DNA from: Thermaerobacter marianensis | GTDB taxonomy: Bacteria; Bacillota; Sulfobacillia; DYIH01 | Direction: 5' to 3' | NCBI GenBank assembly: GCA_020723785.1 | Contig: DYIH01000041.1 | Span: forward strand, 2,558-10,685 | DNA length: 8,128 bases | In this document: positions 5,220 through 8,128 of the stretch, piece by piece | Numbering within the stretch: the first letter of the stretch is position 1 | Layout of the letters: the number at the start of each line of letters is the position of its first letter | The notes under the pieces: generated by a model | What the model was told of the DNA's origin: nothing | Database searches by the model: none | Seen by the model: the letters and a program-made list of their open reading frames with translations, nothing else | Made by a program: the position numbers and the translations under genes

Positions 5220-5990
5220 TCAGGCGACCTCGTTACGTTCGTAGATCAGGCGCAAGCCGGTCAGGGTCAGCAGGGGGTCCACGGCGTCGACGGTCTCGCA
5301 TTCAGCGGCGATCAATGGGGCGAGGCCGCCGGTGGCGACGGCGAAGGCGTGGCCGCCCAGTTCCGCCCTGATGCGCCGGACCAGGGCGTCCACCTGCCCG
5401 GCGAAGCCGAAGACGGCGCCGGCCTGGATGCTGGCGACCGTGTTGCGGCCGATGGCGCCGTTTGGCCGGGCCAGTTCGATGCGGGGCAGCATCGCCGCTT
5501 CCCGGAACAGGGCGGCGAGGGAGATGCCGATCCCCGGGGCGATGGCGCCGCCCAGGTACTCGCCGCCGGCGGAGATGGCGTCGAAGGTCGTCGCCGTGCC
5601 GAAGTCGACGACGATGGCCGGGCCGCCGTAGGCGGCGTAGGCGGCCACGGCGTTGACCACCCGATCGGCTCCCACCTCGCGCGGGTTTTCGTAGCGCACG
5701 TCGATCCCGGTCTCGATTCCGGGCCCGACGATCAGGGGCGTGCAGCCGAAGTAGCGACGGCTCATCTGTTCCACGGCCGTGAGCAGCGGTGGAACGACGC
5801 AGGCGACGGCCATGCCGGCGACGTCCTCGCCGGAAAGGCCGTGGTAGGACAGCAATCCCAGCAACTGCACGGCCAGTCCGTCGGCGGTGGCCTCGCGCTG
5901 CGTGGGCAGCCGCCAGTGGTACAGCAGCTCCGCGCCGCGGAAAAGGCCGGCGACGGTATTGGTGTTTCCCACGTCCAGGGCCAGGAGCAT
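5220..5990 (-). CDS. coaX: Type III pantothenate kinase (CoaX)
   Basis: Phosphorylates pantothenate to 4'-phosphopantothenate, the committed step of coenzyme A synthesis, in the cytoplasm; type III enzymes need a monovalent cation and are not feedback-inhibited by CoA. The 256-residue length is standard. ASKHA-fold motifs are intact: N-terminal LALDVGNTNT (D6-T12, phosphate 1), GADR (107-110), the second phosphate motif DFGTATTFD (129-137), GGAIAPGI (147-154) and the adenosine-side ATGGLA (219-224). The ATG is preceded by GGGAGG at 4 bases and GAGGAGG at 10 bases. It is transcribed toward the polyferredoxin gene, with the two genes converging on the hairpin at 5166-5183, and diverges from comA. 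No link to either neighbour by pathway. Identity is very secure. Confidence 0.97.
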   Translation of the reverse strand: MLLALDVGNTNTVAGLFRGAELLYHWRLPTQREATADGLAVQLLGLLSYHGLSGEDVAGMAVACVVPPLLTAVEQMSRRYFGCTPLIVGPGIETGIDVRYENPREVGADRVVNAVAAYAAYGGPAIVVDFGTATTFDAISAGGEYLGGAIAPGIGISLAALFREAAMLPRIELARPNGAIGRNTVASIQAGAVFGFAGQVDALVRRIRAELGGHAFAVATGGLAPLIAAECETVDAVDPLLTLTGLRLIYERNEVA

Positions 5991-6173
5991 GCCGCCTCCC
6001 CCTCCTCTTCGGTCCGGTTATGCCCGCGTACGCCACAACATTCGACCGGGGCTGCGGATTCCCCTGCCCCTTTTTAGCCCCGGATGAAACAGGGTGGACG
6101 AACCCCCGCTCGTTGCGTGACCGCACCCGCCCCCTCCGCGATGAATACCCTGGAAGCGTGAGGAGGGATGGGT
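5991..6173. other. Divergent intergenic region between coaX and comA
   Basis: This 183-base gap must carry the signals for coaX on the minus strand and comA on the plus strand. Beyond the two ribosome binding sites I see no convincing -35/-10 pair on either strand; TTGCGT (6113-6118) lacks a good partner. A C-run followed by five T's (6067-6075) after a weak GGGG/CCCC pairing is not a credible terminator. No known riboswitch was recognised. Confidence 0.4.
6161..6167 (+). promoter_or_regulatory. Ribosome binding site that moves the comA start to GTG 6174
   Basis: AGGAGGG is directly abutted by ATG 6168, leaving no spacer for initiation there. The in-frame GTG at 6174 lies 6 bases after the site, an ordinary spacing, so it is the more likely start and shortens the protein by two residues. 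Confidence 0.65.
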
Positions 6174-7073
6174 GTGGCGAAGCGGAGCACGCCCCGGCAA
6201 GCGGACGGCCGGCTCAATGCCTGGACCGGCGTCTGCCAGCCCCCCCTGGCCGGACGCAAGGCCAAACCCCGCGACGAGGGCCTGACCATGGTCATCGACA
6301 AGGGGCTCGGGCTCGCCCAGACCCGGGACCTGTTGGAACTGGGGGCCGAGTACATCGACTTCATCAAGCTGGCTTTCGGGACGTCCGCCTTTTATGCCCG
6401 CGATCTCCTTCGCGAAAAGGTGCGCCTGGCCGCCTCGTACGGCGGGACCATGTACCCCGGCGGAACGTTCCTGGAGGTGGCCCTGGCCCAGGGGCGCTTC
6501 AAGGAGTTCCTGCAGGAAGCCGAGAGCGTGGGGATGACCTGCGTCGAGGTTTCCGACGGCACGATCCCCATGGGGCCGGAACTACGCCGCCGGGTGATCC
6601 GGGAGATGCTGGCGGCCGGGTTCCGCGTGCTGAGCGAGGTGGGAAAGAAGCATCCGGCCGACCGGGTGCCGACCAGCAACATACGCGAGCAGATCGAGTC
6701 CGACCTGGAACTGGGCGTATACAAGGTTATTGTCGAGGGGCGCGAGTCGGGGAAGGGTGTTGTCATCTACCGCGAGGACGGGTCCATCGACGAGGACGAG
6801 TTGGAACAGCTGGTCCGGCGGCTCAAGGATACCAGCGTGTTGATCTGGGAAGCGCCCCTGAAGGACCAGCAGCAGGACCTGATCCTGCGGTTCGGCCCCA
6901 ACGTCAACCTGGGCAACGTCCAGCCGGGCGACGTCCTGGCGCTGGAGGCGCTGCGGGTGGGGCTGCGGGGCGACACCCTGCGTGCCGCCCTGCTGTCCAA
7001 CCCGGAGCGTTTCCCGTTGGTGGCCGATCCTAAGGAAGCGGCGGGGGACACCAACAATGCTCATCACGGTTGA
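6174..7073 (+). CDS. comA: Phosphosulfolactate synthase (ComA family)
   Basis: Adds sulfite to phosphoenolpyruvate to give (2R)-phospho-3-sulfolactate, the first step of one coenzyme M route in methanogens and of sulfolactate formation in spore-forming Bacillus (YitD). The 299-residue protein is a TIM barrel with clear family blocks: LTMVIDKGLGL (37-47), ELGAEYIDFIKLAFGTSAFY (55-74), SYGGTMYPGGTFLEVA (88-103), VGMTCVEVSDGTI (119-131), LSEVGKKH (153-160), KVIVEGRESGKG (184-195) and LRFGPNVNLGNV near 238-249. It is about 40 residues longer than archaeal ComA, mainly at the N-terminus. Start GTG 6174 is set by AGGAGGG. It converges with a 2-hydroxyacid dehydrogenase and overlaps its end by 10 bases. 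No ComB or ComC is in the window, so the final product (sulfolactate, coenzyme M or another sulfonate) is open. Confidence 0.93.
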   Translation: MAKRSTPRQADGRLNAWTGVCQPPLAGRKAKPRDEGLTMVIDKGLGLAQTRDLLELGAEYIDFIKLAFGTSAFYARDLLREKVRLAASYGGTMYPGGTFLEVALAQGRFKEFLQEAESVGMTCVEVSDGTIPMGPELRRRVIREMLAAGFRVLSEVGKKHPADRVPTSNIREQIESDLELGVYKVIVEGRESGKGVVIYREDGSIDEDELEQLVRRLKDTSVLIWEAPLKDQQQDLILRFGPNVNLGNVQPGDVLALEALRVGLRGDTLRAALLSNPERFPLVADPKEAAGDTNNAHHG

Positions 7074-8020
7074 TGAGGCGCCGGGTGCAGGGGTGGTTCG
7101 CCGCGCAGCACCCGGACCACGTCCCTGGCCACGGTGAAGGCGACGCGCTCCTGGGCCTCATGGCTGAGCCCGGCCACGTGCGGCGTCAGGATCACGTTGG
7201 GCAACCCTGCCAGGGGATCGCCCGGACCGGGTGGTTCCCGCGCCCGCACGTCCAGGGCGGCTCCGGCCAGGCGGCCTTCCCGCAGCGCCGCCGCCAGCGC
7301 GTCCTCTTCCACCACGCCGCCCCGGCCGGTGTTCACCAGGAGGGCGCCGGGCTTCAGCCGCGCCAAGGCCGCGGCGTCCAACAGCCCGGCCGTCTCGGGC
7401 GTCAGGGGCAAATGTACGGTCAGGATATCGGCTGCGGCCAGCAGGTCCGGCAGGGGGAGCAGCCGGACGCCCAGGGAGCGGATCCCCGGGTCATCGGGGC
7501 GCCGCCGTGGGTGGAAGGCGGCCACGGCCATGTCGAAGGCCAGCGCCCGCCGGGCCACCAGCCGCCCGATCCGGCCAAGACCCAGGATGCCCAGCGTTTT
7601 TCCCGCCAGTTCCATACCCGTCCAAGCCTCCCGGTCCCAGCCGCCGCCGTGGGTATGGGCGCTGGCGCCGGTGATTTTCTTCACCAGGGCCAGGATCAGG
7701 GCCATGGCCATCTCCGCAGCCGAGACGGCGTTGTCCGCCGGGGCGTAAACCACTGTCACCCCGCGCAGTCCTGCCGCCGCCAGGTCGATGTTGTCCAGCC
7801 CCGCCCCCAGCCGACCCACCACGCGAAGATGCGGGGCGGCGTCCAGCAGGCCGGCGGTGACGTGGGTCCGGTTGCGCACTACGAGGGCGGAGACCCCGGC
7901 CAGGACCGCCCGGAGGCGTTCCGGGTGCCGGTGCAGGTCCGGGTCGTATAGCGTCGGTCCCTGGGCGCGTAACACCGACAGCCCCGGCTCCCCCATGATT
8001 TCGGTTACGAGGATTTGCAC
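7064..8020 (-). CDS. D-2-hydroxyacid dehydrogenase (SerA-like, no ACT domain), possibly NADP-linked
   Basis: Soluble NAD(P)-dependent oxidoreductase of the D-isomer-specific family. The 318-residue protein has the substrate loop GRLGAGLDNID (69-79), the Rossmann motif GLGRIG (147-152), and the catalytic triad R233 (NTGRGG), E262 (AREPP) and H281 (TPHVAG). After the second strand, where NAD enzymes carry an Asp, it has FHPRRRP (169-175); loss of the acid and an Arg cluster favour NADP(H). There is no C-terminal ACT/regulatory domain. GTG 8020 is chosen because AAAGGAG lies 7 bases upstream, instead of an ATG at 8074 that would add 18 residues with no ribosome site. Because it converges on comA it is not co-transcribed with it, but sulfolactate oxidoreduction is a possible role; phosphoglycerate, glyoxylate/hydroxypyruvate or lactate are alternatives. 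Confidence 0.92.
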   Translation of the reverse strand: MQILVTEIMGEPGLSVLRAQGPTLYDPDLHRHPERLRAVLAGVSALVVRNRTHVTAGLLDAAPHLRVVGRLGAGLDNIDLAAAGLRGVTVVYAPADNAVSAAEMAMALILALVKKITGASAHTHGGGWDREAWTGMELAGKTLGILGLGRIGRLVARRALAFDMAVAAFHPRRRPDDPGIRSLGVRLLPLPDLLAAADILTVHLPLTPETAGLLDAAALARLKPGALLVNTGRGGVVEEDALAAALREGRLAGAALDVRAREPPGPGDPLAGLPNVILTPHVAGLSHEAQERVAFTVARDVVRVLRGEPPLHPAPHQP

Positions 8021-8076
8021 TCCGCCGCTCCTTTCGGTCGCGTCGTATCCCCGGGCGATACGGTTCCGGTGCATCG

Positions 8077-8106
8077 ATTATGCCCGCGGTGTCCCGGAGA
8101 TGCCAT
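8077..8106 (-). promoter_or_regulatory. Possible sigma-A promoter for the hydroxyacid dehydrogenase
   Basis: On the minus strand ATGGCA (8101-8106) and CATAAT (8077-8082) are 18 bases apart, matching consensus at 4 and 5 of 6 positions. The -10 box lies 57 bases before the GTG start at 8020. If real, transcription begins after 8074 and the longer ATG 8074 start would be nearly leaderless, which supports the GTG choice. Moderate match only. Confidence 0.35.
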
Positions 8107-8128
8107 CTACGTCCTGACGGCTTTCCGT

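Noticed and set aside
5184..6077. 297-residue plus-strand frame opposite coaX
   Set aside because: Gly/Asp/Gln-rich antisense shadow of a fully conserved pantothenate kinase gene.
5789..7033. 414-residue plus-strand frame across the coaX-comA gap and comA
   Set aside because: Arg/Pro/Gly-rich translation in another frame of the comA gene, without motifs or a start signal.
7070..7951. 293-residue plus-strand frame opposite the hydroxyacid dehydrogenase
   Set aside because: Antisense shadow; the minus-strand gene has intact catalytic residues and a ribosome site.

Overview
The window looks like chromosomal DNA from a GC-rich bacterium. Strong Shine-Dalgarno sites (GGGAGG, AGGAGGG) in front of TTG, GTG and ATG starts, a textbook sigma-A promoter, and the pairing of a split menaquinol-type cytochrome bc complex with a bacterial ComA point to a Bacillota/Clostridia-like respiratory anaerobe or thermophile. 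This placement is inferred from style and gene content only; there is no rRNA or other taxonomic marker here.

Layout. Positions 1-408 hold the 3' end of GTP cyclohydrolase I (folE). A 137-base AT-richer gap follows, with a TTGCAC-18-TATAAT promoter, a 12-base palindrome and repeated CTAG-containing elements. From 546 to 5127 seven genes run in the same direction with short gaps: cytochrome b6 (TTG start), subunit IV, Rieske Fe-S protein, a 37-residue single-helix membrane protein, a membrane-anchored diheme cytochrome c, a membrane protein with a degenerate NERD-like domain, and a four-cluster polyferredoxin. A GC hairpin with a T-rich tail at 5164-5189 closes this unit. Next come coaX (type III pantothenate kinase, minus strand), a divergent comA (phosphosulfolactate synthase, plus strand), and a convergent D-2-hydroxyacid dehydrogenase (minus strand) whose last 10 bases overlap the end of comA.

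How the genes work together. The first five genes of the unit encode a quinol:cytochrome c oxidoreductase. Cytochrome b is split as in b6f complexes, with 14 residues between the helix-D heme ligands. However, it lacks the cysteine that carries heme c_i in b6f-type proteins, and its Qo motif reads APWY instead of PEWY or PDWY. The diheme cytochrome c takes the place of cytochrome c1/f. The small membrane protein is a candidate extra subunit. The NERD-like protein and the polyferredoxin lie before the terminator and are probably co-transcribed; whether they touch the complex is unknown. ComA makes phosphosulfolactate from PEP and sulfite; the neighbouring dehydrogenase could act on sulfolactate, but its fold only says 2-hydroxyacid.

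The most interesting points are the unlisted 37-residue protein, the two unusual cytochrome b features, and the attachment of a polyferredoxin and a NERD-like protein to a bc-complex operon.
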